DNA of 64,000 nt. It comes from Coenobita brevimanus (Eukaryota > Arthropoda > Malacostraca > Decapoda > Coenobitidae). The translations under genes were made by a program, and so were the position numbers. The DNA is taken from positions 16,276,204 to 16,340,203 of the forward strand of contig CM064681.1 in the NCBI GenBank assembly GCA_032717465.1. The letters run 5' to 3'. Positions 10,830 to 22,670 of this stretch are shown in pieces. Within the stretch, counting starts at the first letter, position 1. Every line of letters starts with the position of its first letter. Under the pieces are notes generated by a model, which made no database searches, was not told the origin of the DNA, and saw only the letters and a program-made list of their open reading frames with translations.

Positions 10830-12371
10830 TGGCTAAAGGATACGTAGTAGCTTATTAGACTGTCTGATTGTTTCTTCTTGCTGGGGGTGGTTCTATAATA
10901 TTGTTTAATAGCATTTCATGTTGTGATAAAGGAAAGGTCATGCATATGTGGATGTGTTTCTCATTGTTTTCCAAAATGTGTTGCTGTTCGTTCTATGATC
11001 AAGGGTGTCCACAACATTTTTCCAGTTTTCTTACTTATGTGTATTGATAACTTTATTTTTAGTGCCGTTAAATTTCTCCATGGTTTCCAGTTCTTCTGGA
11101 AGTGGCCGAGTTATTTTCTTTAGTTTGTTTCTGTGTGAAACAAACTAAGAAAAATAACTCGGCCGTGAAAAGTTGGGGCTAAATTTGGGGTGTTGCCACT
11201 AGGGATATGATTTGCTGGTTACTGTAATTAGTCTGAGAAAAGAGATAATTGTATTGTCAATATTACCCAAAGAATCTATAGGAAATTATTTTTATGTTTG
11301 AGCTATGTCTCGAATGAACTGTTCCCAATTTGTCTTCACGTAGTTGATAGTTTTCCTTTCTTTCCCGTAATATACTTTTATAATGCGTGTTATGATGATG
11401 GGGAGATGGAATGATGAAAACCAAGTACTGTTCCCCGAGAAGTATGAATGGCTAGCGCAGGGGTGCATAGGGTGGTATTGTGGGAGGAGGCCGTCCTGTT
11501 GCATCTGTGTCGTGGTCGTCTTGGAGTTTGGTGGTTGTTTAGTTTGTTCAGATGGTCTAGCTGCTCGAGAAAAAAAGTTTTTTTGACTGAATTTGGTCCG
11601 TGTGTATAGCCATGAGTGTTCTTTTACATTAAAATACCCTGCAATTATTACATTATAGATGTTCTGGGGTGGAGGGAAAGATGGTTTGTAGACTCTGAGA
11701 CATTATGTTTGTGGTAGTCTGGATGTGTTAACAATATTCCCTGCATCATTATCTATTTTCATTCAGAATAATGTTCTTTCTGAGGAAGTATTTAATGTAG
11801 GCGTTGTTTCCTGTGTTGCATATGTAAAAGGAATGTCTGTGCAAGGGGGATATGAAGGCTGCCCTCCCCCCCATCTTTTGTTGTTTTTTTCTGTTTTTTT
11901 GTACTGTAAGGTGTAAAAAGTCAAATGTTATCCTGTTTGTCAAATTAGATTTTTGTGTTAATACGATTGTCCATGTTGTGTGTGAAGAAAGTCGTGAAGT
12001 TCTGTTGTGTGAACGTGCGGTCTTTTTGCTTTGTAAACTGTGTGTTGCATGCGTGTGTCCTCCTACAGCCGGATGTCCTTTGTATGATGTGTTGTTATTG
12101 TGATCGCAGCCCAGAGCAAGTTATATGCAATTACCCTTTACAGAGGTTGTTTGCGGACTAGGATTGTCTACAAACATGTTATCTCCTTCTTGCATTTGTG
12201 GCATGTACTTCTATGTGGACCAGAATTGAGACCAATGTCTCTGGCTAGGACGAAAAAGACGGGTCGGCAGGTTGGAGTGCCTGTAGGTCCTTTAATTGAT
12301 AATAATTTGTATCTCCGAGAAAGCGGCATCCTCATGGTTTGCCGTGAACCTCCATAATTGTCCATCCCCAC
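10830..12371 (-). pseudogene. Jockey-like LINE: endonuclease and N-terminal Cys region, decayed
   Basis: Minus-strand landmarks: CHKCKKEITC preceded by IGLNSGP (about 12260-12170), like the Cys-rich N-terminal part of some Jockey-type proteins. Then the end of the endonuclease domain with SSFHLPIIIT (about 11440-11390) and INYVKTNWEQF (about 11345-11315), then an EPPPARRNN-like linker near 10880. The order matches one element whose RT lies at 10385-10645. The frame is broken many times. A 28-bp inverted repeat (11104-11164) sits inside it. Confidence 0.5.
11104..11164. repeat. Near-perfect 28-bp inverted repeat, 5-nt loop
   Basis: Left arm 11104-11131 starts GGCCGAGTTATTTTC; right arm 11137-11164 ends GAAAAATAACTCGGCC. 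The arms differ at only two positions and are separated by TGTGT. It lies in degraded LINE sequence where no such palindrome is expected. Confidence 0.95.
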
Positions 12372-12447
12372 AGTATCTCAGGCTCTAATATGACTAAGCA
12401 GGCCACTGAATTCAGACATCCCAGATTTGACAGTGCAACTCCTCCTC

Positions 12448-12478
<31 letters not shown>

Positions 12479-13657
12479 ATCCCTATAACACGTAATTATG
12501 GAGGTAATTTCCAGAAAGCAGTGACCAGCCAAGGATGTCATGAAGCCCACTCGAGCCCTTCTGTTGGTTGTGGTGGCTGTCTCTGTGTCTTGTGCTGCAG
12601 CCTTAACTCTCTTGCCTTCCCCAGGTGTATTCTTGTATTACACACACACACACACACACACAACTTTCTTTGTTTCTATTTAATATAACTCAAAAATAAT
12701 TCGTACACGACACCGTAATAAGATTAATGTTAAAAAAAAAAAAAAAAAACATTTTTGTAATTTTACTCGCACTATCTTTCAGATGATAATTTTAGTAAAC
12801 CCAAGATTTCAAAATACTGTGAGAAGATGTGACCTTCATTAACTCCTTCCCTACCTTGGTTATTTTCACAGATGATGATCAACTAATGATGTAGTTTAAA
12901 ATAAAAACCTAGTTGTTATATTCTCGATGGTTAAGTAGGCTCCTTGTCACCTCATCCTTCCCAGTATCATTTGCGTCGGAGCTGGCAAATATTCTCTTCA
13001 GTGATAACTGTAAAATCTATGTCTGTCTTAAGTGCCATGGTAAATACAAAAAGAATATTAATGTTTAACATAGAGGATAAGTCGTTAAGTGATTTCCTAG
13101 AGAGCCTCCTAACATACAGTAATAGTACCCCCAAAACTATCGTAATGTTAATTCATTTGCAGACAAGAAAGATGTGATGGTGGACTCGACCCAGATGCTT
13201 AGTTCAGTATTCTCAACACTGTTACAAGACAAGTGTTACGCTGTCCTTCTCTCTGATGACTATACGTCATTTATAAGGTAAGTATGAAAGATAACCGTGG
13301 TAATTATAGGACAGTTTTGGGATCAAAGCACCTGTAGTTAAATGAGTAACAAAACAAGAAACATTATCCACTGGAATAACAAAAAGATGTGCCACTTCAC
13401 ACATTCCTGATAATGGACGTATTTACGCAACTCCAACTGCCGTCCCTCATTTGAGGGAATTCCTACCACGAAAACAAAATAACATCTCAATAATCCTCCT
13501 CCCTAGAACAGACCTAGAACAAACATAGTGAATAGTATTGAACTACACTGAAGTCATTTCTATATCAGCTTTATTTCTTCCAAGCGAGTCCTGAGCGTGA
13601 GAAAATCATGAAGGTAGCGCACGGATCTATGAAAAAAATAATAGCCCCTGCAAGTCT
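12372..13657. other. No gene recognised; simple repeats
   Basis: Holds (GA)n at 12452-12478, (CA)n at 12641-12662 and poly-A at 12732-12750. The rest is AT-rich without a coding signal I can support. Confidence 0.5.
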
Positions 13658-14007
13658 GGGGGAGGCGGTGGCTCAATCGGTAGAGAGATGGCCTGTAGTC
13701 CTAACGGACCCGGGTTCAAATCCCGCTGGGGCAGGGAACAGCTTAAGGATTTGAATTTCATAAAAATCAGACTTTACTGATCCACCAGAAGACCCGCCGA
13801 CATGTCGTAAAAATACCCCCGCTAATACTAGTACACCAGTCCTGCATGAGACAGCCCTAGCATGTATTCAATATGGACGGTGGGTGTTAGCGCCGAAGTG
13901 GTGGCATGTAGAGGTGTGCGGTACGTAGGAGGGCTACTGGGCCTTGAAAGCAGGCTGTGAAGCCTATACCCAGAGTCGGACACATAAAAATAAAAATAAA
14001 ATAAAAC
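13658..14007 (+). mobile_element. tRNA-derived SINE, copy 1
   Basis: Starts with a tRNA-like head: GTGGCTCAATCGG as the A box (13668-13680) and GGGTTCAAATCCC as the B box (13712-13724). A tRNA-unrelated body of about 270 bases follows, ending in TAAAA units (13985-14007). The A and B boxes would be an internal RNA polymerase III promoter. The same head and body recur at 15509-15865 with few differences. It is not a tRNA gene because the 3' acceptor half is replaced by the body. Confidence 0.9.
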
Positions 14008-15051
14008 TCGAACTATATTTCCTAAGCTGACAAGATTGCATTTCAAACATATTGTATTTCAGCTTCGGGTTCAATTTCCTATGAAAAATTATTTAGGAAG
14101 CTTGAGGTTAACGCTTGTCACTGTTGCAGCTCTTACCAAACCATCCTGTTCCAGAAGCTTAAGTCATGACCCCTCACCCCACAAAAAAAACTCAATAAAT
14201 TCACGATTGAACCGATGTAAGATATTGTTTATTGCACCTATGCCCATCTGCAGTAACGACAATCCATTTGGACGATTATAAATTGGTGATTTCTCTGTCT
14301 TGGGAAATTTTTTTGAACAGGGATCAGAGATTACGAGAAGTGTAGCAATGATAATGCAAATGTATTCACAGCCATGACCTGAAAATAAAGCAGAGTATTC
14401 GTTTATATGTCATTAAAGTTGTGTATTTAATAATCTAGATGGACGGGCTGCGTTCAACCTGGGGTGTGGGTATGTTTGAAGTGGGTGGGAAAGGCTAGAA
14501 CGCTAACGTGACGCAGGCACAACTCTCCCGTGTGGTTGACCAGACTCGGCAGGTATGTTCACCTATGATACACAGGGCACTCTCGCATAGCGGATCAGAA
14601 ATCACCTGGATCAGAAGTGTACTAAACGAATATTGTACATGCACAGCTGATGGTGTCATGGACGCCCCAGCATATAGGAACTTTCGGGTTATCTGGTGGG
14701 CTAAATCCCCATAACATTAGTAATCCAAATCGCACCATGCACACTTAGTCATTGCTGGAAATGAATAAGTATGAAATTCAAACACCCATTTTGACGTCCT
14801 TGCATGACCAGGGTTTGGTGCCCATTTTTCAGATTGCTTCTGTTTGATAGGTGGATGTGCAGTTACATGTGGAATAATCTGTACCTATTTAGTGGAGCTA
14901 GGATTCCGAGGGATTGAATGGTGATTGAATACGAGTGTAGCCCATTCCGTTGACCACAGTTTGGTTAGTATCCTAGACTATATAATTTCTTCTAAGACTT
15001 GAATCCTCTCTCACCCCACCGTACGATGGGAAAGGAGTTCTGGATATTAAT
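14008..15051. other. No gene recognised
   Basis: Mixed sequence without repeat or coding signal I can defend. The right end runs into (GAT)n. Confidence 0.4.
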
Positions 15052-15053
15052 GT

Positions 15054-15084
<31 letters not shown>
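15052..15084. repeat. (GAT)n microsatellite
   Basis: About eleven GAT units, possibly the tail of an unrecognised LINE or SINE to the left. Confidence 0.9.
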
Positions 15085-15087
<3 letters not shown>

Positions 15088-15189
15088 TATCGAACCAAAG
15101 ATAGCTACTTTTCAAAAGGCCGATATAGGGTGAGCTGGGTGAATGTCTGTGACGTCATCACTATGCATGCCCAGTGGACGTTTGACACA

Positions 15190-15831
15190 ATTGATATCAA
15201 ATATTTTTTATGTAAGGAAGAAGGAACCGAAAGGTAGAAGCCCACAAAGATTGTTCCCTCTAGGAAAGCATAAAAAGAAGAGAATAGACACCAAATTTCA
15301 AGGTCAGTTCATTTCGAGATATCTGGACACACTGTATTTGAAAGCCTGGAGGTCATAGGTAGTAGATTAATTGTACTCCAATCAGAGTTATAAGCCAAGT
15401 CAGATATTATGTTTGTCACAGCCTCATTCCATGTTTGTTGAAGTAACTGCTGTGATAGACGCTTCGAGAAACAGAGAAAAAGTGAAGGGTCGAGTCATCA
15501 GCGTGTAAGGGGGAGGCGGTGGCTCAATCGGTAGAGAGTTGGCCTGCAGTCCTGACAGACCCGGGTTCAAATCCCGCTGAGGCAGGGAACAGTTTAAGGA
15601 TTTGAATTTCATAAAATCAGACTTTACTGATCTACCAGAAGGCCCGCCGACATGTCGTAAAAATACCCCCGCTAATACCAATACACCAGTCCTGTATGAG
15701 ACAGCCCTAGCATGTATTCAATATGGACGGTGGGTGTTAGCGCCGAAGTGGTGACATGTAGAGGTGTGCGGTACGTAGGAGGACTACTGGGCCTTGAAAG
15801 CAGGCTGTGAAGCCTTTGCCCAGAGTCGGTC

Positions 15832-15867
<36 letters not shown>

Positions 15868-15975
15868 GGATAGGGTTAGATGTAGGCTACAGCTTAGGTC
15901 ATCGGTGAGTAGAAGGAAGAGAGTGGTTGATGGGACAGAGCCCTGAGGAACATCACTACTGACAACTGTTAGAGA
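15190..15975 (-). pseudogene. LINE RT fragment, split by a SINE
   Basis: Read on the minus strand: SSDVPQGS (around 15970-15940), then DDLSCS, then a stretch ending in codons for N-P-I-H at 15866-15877. Then the SINE (plus strand). Then HADDSTLHFF at about 15506-15477, the catalytic Asp-Asp motif with His in place of the usual Tyr. A C-terminal piece near 15360-15190 follows after a deletion. The flanks of the SINE meet in frame. A second copy of the same LINE family, covering the later part, lies at 17480-18290. Confidence 0.7.
15509..15865 (+). mobile_element. tRNA-derived SINE, copy 2, inserted in LINE
   Basis: Same tRNA-like head (A box at about 15519-15531, B box 15562-15574) and body as the copy at 13658, ending in about 30 A. 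It sits on the plus strand inside a minus-strand reverse-transcriptase fragment, just upstream of its catalytic motif. I find no target-site duplication longer than 3 bases, which is odd for a SINE. Confidence 0.9.
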
Positions 15976-16128
15976 AGAACTGTGTCTGTCTACAACAGCA
16001 GCAGCTATAGCACTTCTGGCTCATTACACTGGGAAATGTATGAGCAACACCCTCCCCAGAAGCATTATGATTGGAGAGTGGTGATTAATCCTTTGGCTAA
16101 GGAGGTGTGTTTTTCATCCAATGTCCCT

Positions 16129-16192
<64 letters not shown>

Positions 16193-16904
16193 GAAGAAGA
16201 GGTGTTTTGTGTTGTTGAAAAACATGGGTCACTCAGGCAGGTGCCAGGCGGTGCTGTAAGTGGCCACCGTGTCATTTGCGCGGTTCATGTTTTTATTTTT
16301 TTTCTTTGTCATCCAGCCATATTGGTAACATTTGCACATGTCAACAAGAAATGCTTCGACAACATTGCACCTTTTCTCGGGAACAGATGAAACAATTCAG
16401 CTAATCAAACCAGAAAATCATCAGACAAGACTTGTTTTGACATTGAAACGGCTTATAACTAACTTCGGCCTAATCAAACGTTAACCTGCCATAATACCTT
16501 ATTATGTCTGGGTGATGTCGAAGATGCAACGTTGCCAGGTCTTTTCTTGAGGCACTCGCTCAGATGTTGCCAATACAACTGGATGACCAATGATACCTGA
16601 AAATAGGTAAAATGCATACCATGACGAAGTTTGGGACGTGACTCCCATGCTTTTTAAACGCTAAGAACAAGTTACTATTTTTTCAGTTATAAGGATGATT
16701 GTTGCACCGCAATGTTGTAAATATGTAACCCACAAGAAGACAGTCAGAAGCACTACACTTAGTGCAAAACATGCCATGAAGTGTACTAGTAACTAAGGTG
16801 AGAACCGAATGTTTTCATTGAATTTTTTAATTTTCTCACTAAACATATCATTTATTATTATTAATAATTAATATAAAACCAATTACAAGGTACTGAAGTA
16901 GCAA
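15976..16904. other. No gene recognised; (TG)n
   Basis: Contains a (TG)n run at 16130-16190. Apparent Val-Cys frames are the microsatellite. The rest is AT-rich with no signal. Confidence 0.5.
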
Positions 16905-17400
16905 AATTATGCAGAGTTACCATATGAGAAAAATGTGCAACAGTTGATTTCACCAAAGGTAATCACTTGTTAATTTATCGACTAGTTATTTCTAGCTGTG
17001 GATTTATGAAGTAATTTTGTCTCTGTATATACTTGTCTATGATCTTAAAAAGCAATATTAGTCCAAAGTAACTTCGTAGCGAGAGTCACTTTCAATTTAA
17101 CTAGGGTGTGATGCACTCCAGTGTCTCTAACCATCTCCACACTTGCTATTACTTATGCAGAGTTGCCACGTGAGGGAAAAAATGATAGCACTTGACCACC
17201 AAAAATAGTTACTTATTTACTTATTTTCCTACCCTTTATTACTAGTTCTGCCTAACAAAGTAAATTTCTGTCTCAGCAACTACTTGTCTTTGGTCTTATA
17301 AAACGATAACAATTCAAAATGACTAAGTAGCGAGCATCATTTTCACTTTTGCTAATGTGTACTACACTGCAGTGTCACTCACCATTGTCTCCTTATTTAC
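16905..17400. repeat. Diverged tandem duplication, about 245-bp unit
   Basis: Unit 1 begins TATGCAGAGTTACCA (16911) and unit 2 TATGCAGAGTTGCCA (17155). The two align over about 245 bases, sharing for example CTACTTGTCTxTGxTCTTA, AAGTAGCGAG-like and CAGTGTC strings. The end of a third unit, including GCCATTGTCTCCTTATTCAC, appears at 18285-18370 beyond a LINE fragment. Confidence 0.8.
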
Positions 17401-17479
17401 TATTACATTAATTATTTATATTATAGCATAATAAAACAGGGTATTTATTTTTATGTACATTATTCCCCAAAGCGTTCTT

Positions 17480-18290
17480 TTTTTTTTTAATCCAGGGAAG
17501 AAGGAACCAAAAACATGCAAGATTGTTCCTTTGTTCCTTCCAAGAGAGAATAACAGAACAAGAGAACGCCGTCTTCAAGATTTCATTTCAGGATGCAAAG
17601 ACACATTTCATTTAAAAGCATGAACGTCATAGGCAGTAGGATATAGAGACAGAGGAAGACATTTCCAGAACTGACCTGTTCCATACAAGATGGATTATGA
17701 GTAACAGTTAGCTCTTGCATTAGAAGGTTAGACAAAAAAAGGATGAGCATTTCCCGCCAGAAATGTGCTACATGCCCGCATAGTTTTGAACTGATGTAAG
17801 CAAATAGGTTAAATGAACAGTGACCACTGAAGTAGCAATGGGCAAAAGTTAATGATGCTAAAACGTGGCAAACAAAGGTTTCAGAGAGCCAGTAAGAGGG
17901 GGAGAGTTATGAGACGAAATACCAGTGAATCCACCTTGTTTAGAACAGTTGTATGTGGAGAGCCTTTCCACATATGAGAGTTGTACTCTACACTGGGGTA
18001 AATAAAACTTTGTATGTAGTCAACAACTGGGGGGGTAAGGAAGGCACAAAGTCAGTTAGCACACTTAATCTCTTGAAGGCATTTCTTTCCAAGAGAGGTA
18101 ACATGATCTTTCCAAGATATATCCCGAGAGAATGACACCCCAAGTATGTTGAAAGATGATACAGGATTGAGGCTGATATTGTTAAAATTCAAAGGGTAAT
18201 CCTGCAGAAAATTCGGAAGGATCAAAAGATGTAAGAACTCAGTTTTTGATGCATCAAAAACAACAAGTCTCAGAAACACTCATAGCAGGA
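17480..18290 (-). pseudogene. LINE RT C-terminal half, same family as 15190-15975
   Basis: The clean part (18279-18052) reads LVVFDASKTEFLHL, then LNPVSSFNILGVSFS and ISWKDHVTSLGKK. This is the thumb/connection region after the catalytic motif of this LINE group. With frame changes it continues into a YKVLFTPV...CGKALH block (about 18010-17950), a VDSLVFRLI block (about 17930) and a C-terminal stretch to about 17480 that aligns by eye with 15190-15360. Stops and indels show it is dead. It lies between copies of the 245-bp repeat. Confidence 0.7.
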
Positions 18291-18370
18291 CGTTCATTTT
18301 CACTTGCATGCAGCACACGGCATTGTCACTTGCCATTGTCTCCTTATTCACTATTACATTTATTCCATAT

Positions 18371-19058
18371 TTTCATACCTACTAAACCAGGAGTTTTTGC
18401 ACACATTTGCAATCTTTTCTATCACTTAGAATCATTCAGGGGTGTGATAGGCTCGGGAGCACTCTCACTTACAAGGCTGACCTTGCGCTCAGCACACATA
18501 GTCTCCTCACGTCCACTCTTCCCTATTGGATTCATTGTCAGTGGTGTCATTGGGTGTTAGGTGGTGTCACGTGAGTGACTGAGTGTGACTGGGCAGGGGT
18601 GGAGGGAGGCAGTTGGGAGAAAAAGGGCAATATCATGACTCCATAGCAGCCATTGGGTGACTGAGTAATGCAACACCTTCAGGCAGGCTGGAAGGGACCT
18701 ATGCCACCCACTCATCAAGCATTATCAAGAGTTAGGCAGGAATAACTGTCCACAACAAATACAAAATTTCCCGTGTTCTTCTTGAATGACCATTGCAGCC
18801 ATAGTCCATTCAGAAGGATTATCACAGTCTGAAGGTTAACTTCTGGCTAAGCAGAACTATACATATATCCCAGTGTAGCTAATGTTCGGGTAATTTGCGC
18901 TGTCCCTCTCGGTTATTATCATGAATTTTCCGGCACAATGCAGACAGGTGATAGAGTAGTACTCTTGTAATGTATATTTTTGTGTATATCTCTTTGTATG
19001 TATGCATCCATGCATGCAAGGTTTTGCCCCTGCTCATTTGTGTCACATACTGTGGCAA
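18371..19058. other. No gene recognised
   Basis: Mixed sequence left of the LTR element. No motif I can support. Confidence 0.4.
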
Positions 19059-19062
19059 TTCC

Positions 19063-21194
19063 TGTAATGGTAAGAATTTTTTATCCCACCGGTTGACACC
19101 AGTGTAACGCCAGTGTAACGCCAGTAATTTTATTCCACCGTTATTGTTCAATCAGTGTAATGTTAGGATTTATAATCTTACCGGTTGTTGGTACTGGTCA
19201 GCTTACCCATTGATAATACAGACGGTACTTGACTTAGTCTCCCCTCCTTGGTTAATAGAAAAATTCACTTCAATAAAACAAAAGGGGGGAGGGGGTGGTG
19301 TTTTGACTTGGTATGGTAGATGATAATTGTTTAAGAGAATTTTGGTAGCGTTTGTAGTTTTTGGCCGAGCCTAGATTTAGTCAGTATCACAGGTGGTCAT
19401 CATTCCCTCAGCGAAGGAATCTTGAATTGGAAGGGGAGTGAATTAGGCATGAGGACTTAATTCCCTTGATTAGGTACACCAAGAAAGAAAATGACATATA
19501 CTCTACTTTAATAATTTTTATGCTGGTTTTCAAAAGACATTTTTAATTACACGACCCTTTGTCATATGAAAAAAAGATTGTACATTAAAACCATGGTTTG
19601 CGTGATCATTCCTCCAACATTGTCACCAGGCAAAAACAGTTTGGTACATACAAGCGATTTCTGAGGTCATTGTACCTTACTTTCTTTTTGTCAGTTATTC
19701 TTGGGCTCGACAATAGCCTCAAGACAGGGACCTTTTTACGAGCTTGGGTTGTCTTTTCGGGCTGGCATAGCCTCGAACCAATAAAAAGGATTACTCGTGT
19801 TCTATTTCGTCTGTATAGTATACTCTCATCATGTAATTCTCTATAATCCACAAACACTATTAATTCAGAATTATTAATAGTTCATAATCGTCATTACTAC
19901 ATAATCATCAAAAATGCATAATCACTCAGGCTTGTTTAGCCTCGAGGAACAATTAAAAAAAAAATTGCATATTCACCAAGAATACATAATCACTCGGACT
20001 TGTTTAGCCTCGAGGTACAATTCAAAAATTACATTATTGCTCACAACCACTAAGTTCCCTTTCACGCTCCTAATTTTCTAACATTAATTTAAAAGAAAGA
20101 AAACGGTTAATGGATTTGAATTTCGCCTTTCCGTTACCAGATCACATCACTTTTAAATTTCTATTCCTTATCTACAAAAAAAGTTCACTTCATAGATCAA
20201 TGATACTATTTCAATTACATTTGGTGTATAAAATAATTCATGGGTAGTGTAAGTGTGTATGCAGACGAGTCTATGGACAATACCACGGAAAGGCCTCGTG
20301 CTCACACTGACGTCGCTGGTGTCTGGGGACTGAACCAATGTCCATTATACACGACGTCTGGGCCTCAAGTCTACGTTAAGCTTTCAACAATATTACTTCA
20401 TATGGTCCACGCCAAGTAAGGATTAAACAAAGAAAAAAGGGGTGGGAAAGGAGAAATGTGGACAGCTCACCTGAACCAATGTCCATTATACACGACGTCT
20501 GGGCCTCAAGTGCTGCTTCCTGGGTACGCCAGAGATGCCACTGCTAGGTCAAATGAGGTGGTGTTTTTGAAATATGGTTGGTTTCAATTCTCTTCACAAT
20601 TTATTTAGCAGTGTACACATGATGCCATGACCTTTTATTGAATTAGGGAAAATTTGGGATTCAATCCTTACTTAATTTAGATACTGATTTTACCACTGTC
20701 CCGTCTTGAATTTTGGGGCAGCTTATGGCATCTAGTGACGGCTAAGGCAAATGGGACCATTAAATCCTCACAAATGACATTATTTAGGCCTTTTGGACTG
20801 TTAATCTCACATATTTGGGTTCTAGCAGCTTCATTAGTAAATATTTTACAATTAGGATATGGAAAGAATTGTATACTCATCATTACTCTGTTTAAGGTTT
20901 AAACTCGGCGCCCAACAACGACAAGGAGAAAAGCTGCGCGCATCTGTTATTCATTACTCGACCAGACGGAGGAATTCCCATTGCTCAACATCCACAATTA
21001 CATCACCCAATGCATAGATACAGAGATGCATACATATAAAAATAAAGTTAACCCTACATTAATCATTAACATATGAATTACTACTCGTACTTAGGACAGG
21101 AATTTATAGACTAGTATTCAGGTTACACCCTATCTAACTTAAAAATTACAGTACCTCTAAACACATACATGAATACTAAATTTGTGGCACTACA
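19063..21194 (-). repeat. 3' LTR of the minus-strand element
   Basis: Begins (minus strand) at 21194 with TGTAGTGCCAC and ends at 19063 with ...CCATTACA. It contains the hairpin series seen in the related LTRs (for example 19700-19723, 19756-19778, 19925-19946, 19992-20013) and two copies of the promoter-like GACGTC...TATAATGGAC module (about 20340-20375 and 20470-20510 on the plus strand). It is nearly identical to the partner LTR at 22671-24787, so the insertion is fairly young relative to other elements here. Confidence 0.9.
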
Positions 21195-22670
21195 CGGCTC
21201 CCACGTTCGGAAAACAAATTTTACCCAAGTCAATCTTCTATGTCATGTGCATGAATGGAATGTTGTTACTCTGATAACTGCTATGAACACTTTGAATTGG
21301 AATACCTTTCCCCACAATCGGTGGCACCTGTCAGTCCACATTAAACACCTGATGCGTACCTCAGAAGGTTGCTTATTCACTTCATTAGGAGGCATGATCA
21401 CTCCTTACACGGGATGTTATGAGGGAATTTATGCCCCAGTTAGCCTCAGGTTTTGGAGGATAGCTTGTTGCTCACCTGAGCTCAACAGGGTCTCTCGAGA
21501 GTGAGATCACCACGGGAGGCGCTTCCTTCCACTCTTCCATTCGCATTCGCATTTACTCTATTCTTTTATTTCCAGCATTCCACCCGCAAGAAGGTGAGCG
21601 CTCCTTCTGTCCTGAAGACTCCACTACCTTACAAACCGTGCTAACTGTAAGGTGAGGGGATTGATCACTCCCCTCGAAGTAAGGCACTTCCCAGTTCCAA
21701 CAGGAACTCTTCTCTCTTTTCCTTTTTACACCCTCTCCTCGGGGATGAGTCCACCCAGAACATAACTTTAAGCAGTTATGTTTCACAACATTCGTCTCAT
21801 GCACTTACCTACTTTTCTAACTAACACTCCTCTATGAGCCTCCGAGGGGCATTCCTCACTCGTGGTGGTAATCGCTCATCTTCGGGCTCCAGGGCGAGCT
21901 CCTATTGCAACGGTTCTAAGAGCCACTCCTTGGTACCGTAATATGGTTTTACCTTTTCAGCAGCCCTTTGTATTTTTTTTTTCCACTAAATACATTTTCA
22001 ATAATATAAACACTTTCATCTAGCAGCACTTCGATCACTTTATACGGGCCGTTCCATTTGGCATTCAGTTTCCTACAGGTACCCGGCTGCATGGCTTCTT
22101 TCTTTGCCCACACCAAGCTACCGACTCCAACCCTCTGCGCTCTCCTCCGTTGTCCAGGACGATACCTTGTGACGTCCCCAAAGTCGATGAAGTATTGCCC
22201 AACATTGTATGATGTTTTGTGTATGTCTGTCTCTGGGTAACATTTGTCTAGAGAACATATAATTACCTAACCCTTAACATTCTAAGCTGGAAGGAAGGAA
22301 AAGTGAAGAATTAACACTAAGCTTAGGAAACATGGAAATATCAAGACAAGAGGTAGGACAGAAGAGCAGAAGAGGACAGTAAGGAGACAGACTGGAGATA
22401 AAAAGGCCCGCTTTAGTCGTCTCTTACGACAAGCAGGGATACTGGGGAAGTATTCTTTCCCCCCTTCCCCAGGGGTAACCGTATCTAGTACACTATTTGA
22501 ACCTCATTACTACCAGGATGTTCTGAATATAGCGTTGCGGAGGTATTTGGGAATGATCAACCAATGCTACCCTTAGCATTCTCGCTTCTCTTTGCTATTC
22601 ACTTCCCTTCACTTTCTCACCAACGCCACTAATTTGGGAACGATGAATATCCCACCGCTATTGCCACCAG
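21195..22670 (-). pseudogene. Interior remnant: primer site, integrase tail, 3' non-coding
   Basis: Minus-strand reading starts next to the 5' LTR at 22670 with CTGGTGGCAATAGCGGTGGG, the same primer-site-like string as in the tandem array. About 100 bases further, homology to the array stops. From about 22240 to 21930 the minus strand encodes SLVWAKKE, TCRKLNAKWNGPYKVIE and YIIENVF, the integrase C-terminal GPY module. From about 21830 to 21195 it matches the 3' non-coding interior of the array. Gag, protease, RT and RNase H are gone. Confidence 0.85.
22403..22480. repeat. Unknown inserted module with 9-bp hairpin
   Basis: Lies in the part of the remnant interior with no counterpart in the array. 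It contains TTAGTCGTCTCTTACGAC followed by a hairpin with arms CTGGGGAAG (22442-22450) and CTTCCCCAG (22464-22472). From memory, similar strings occur in interspersed repeats of several invertebrates. I cannot name the family. Confidence 0.4.

Noticed and set aside
13658..13735. A tRNA gene, from clear A and B boxes
   Set aside because: The 3' acceptor half is missing and a 270-base body with an A-rich tail follows. The same unit recurs at 15509, so it is a SINE.
16121..16390. Val-Cys-rich peptide
   Set aside because: It is a translation of (TG)n.
20908..20930. Primer-binding site for tRNA-Lys on the plus strand
   Set aside because: It lies in the middle of an LTR whose element is on the minus strand. 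The LTR ends and target duplication place the primer site at 22670 instead.
21553..21804. A minus-strand protein
   Set aside because: It lies in the 3' non-coding interior shared with 42595-43206, where the frame is not conserved.
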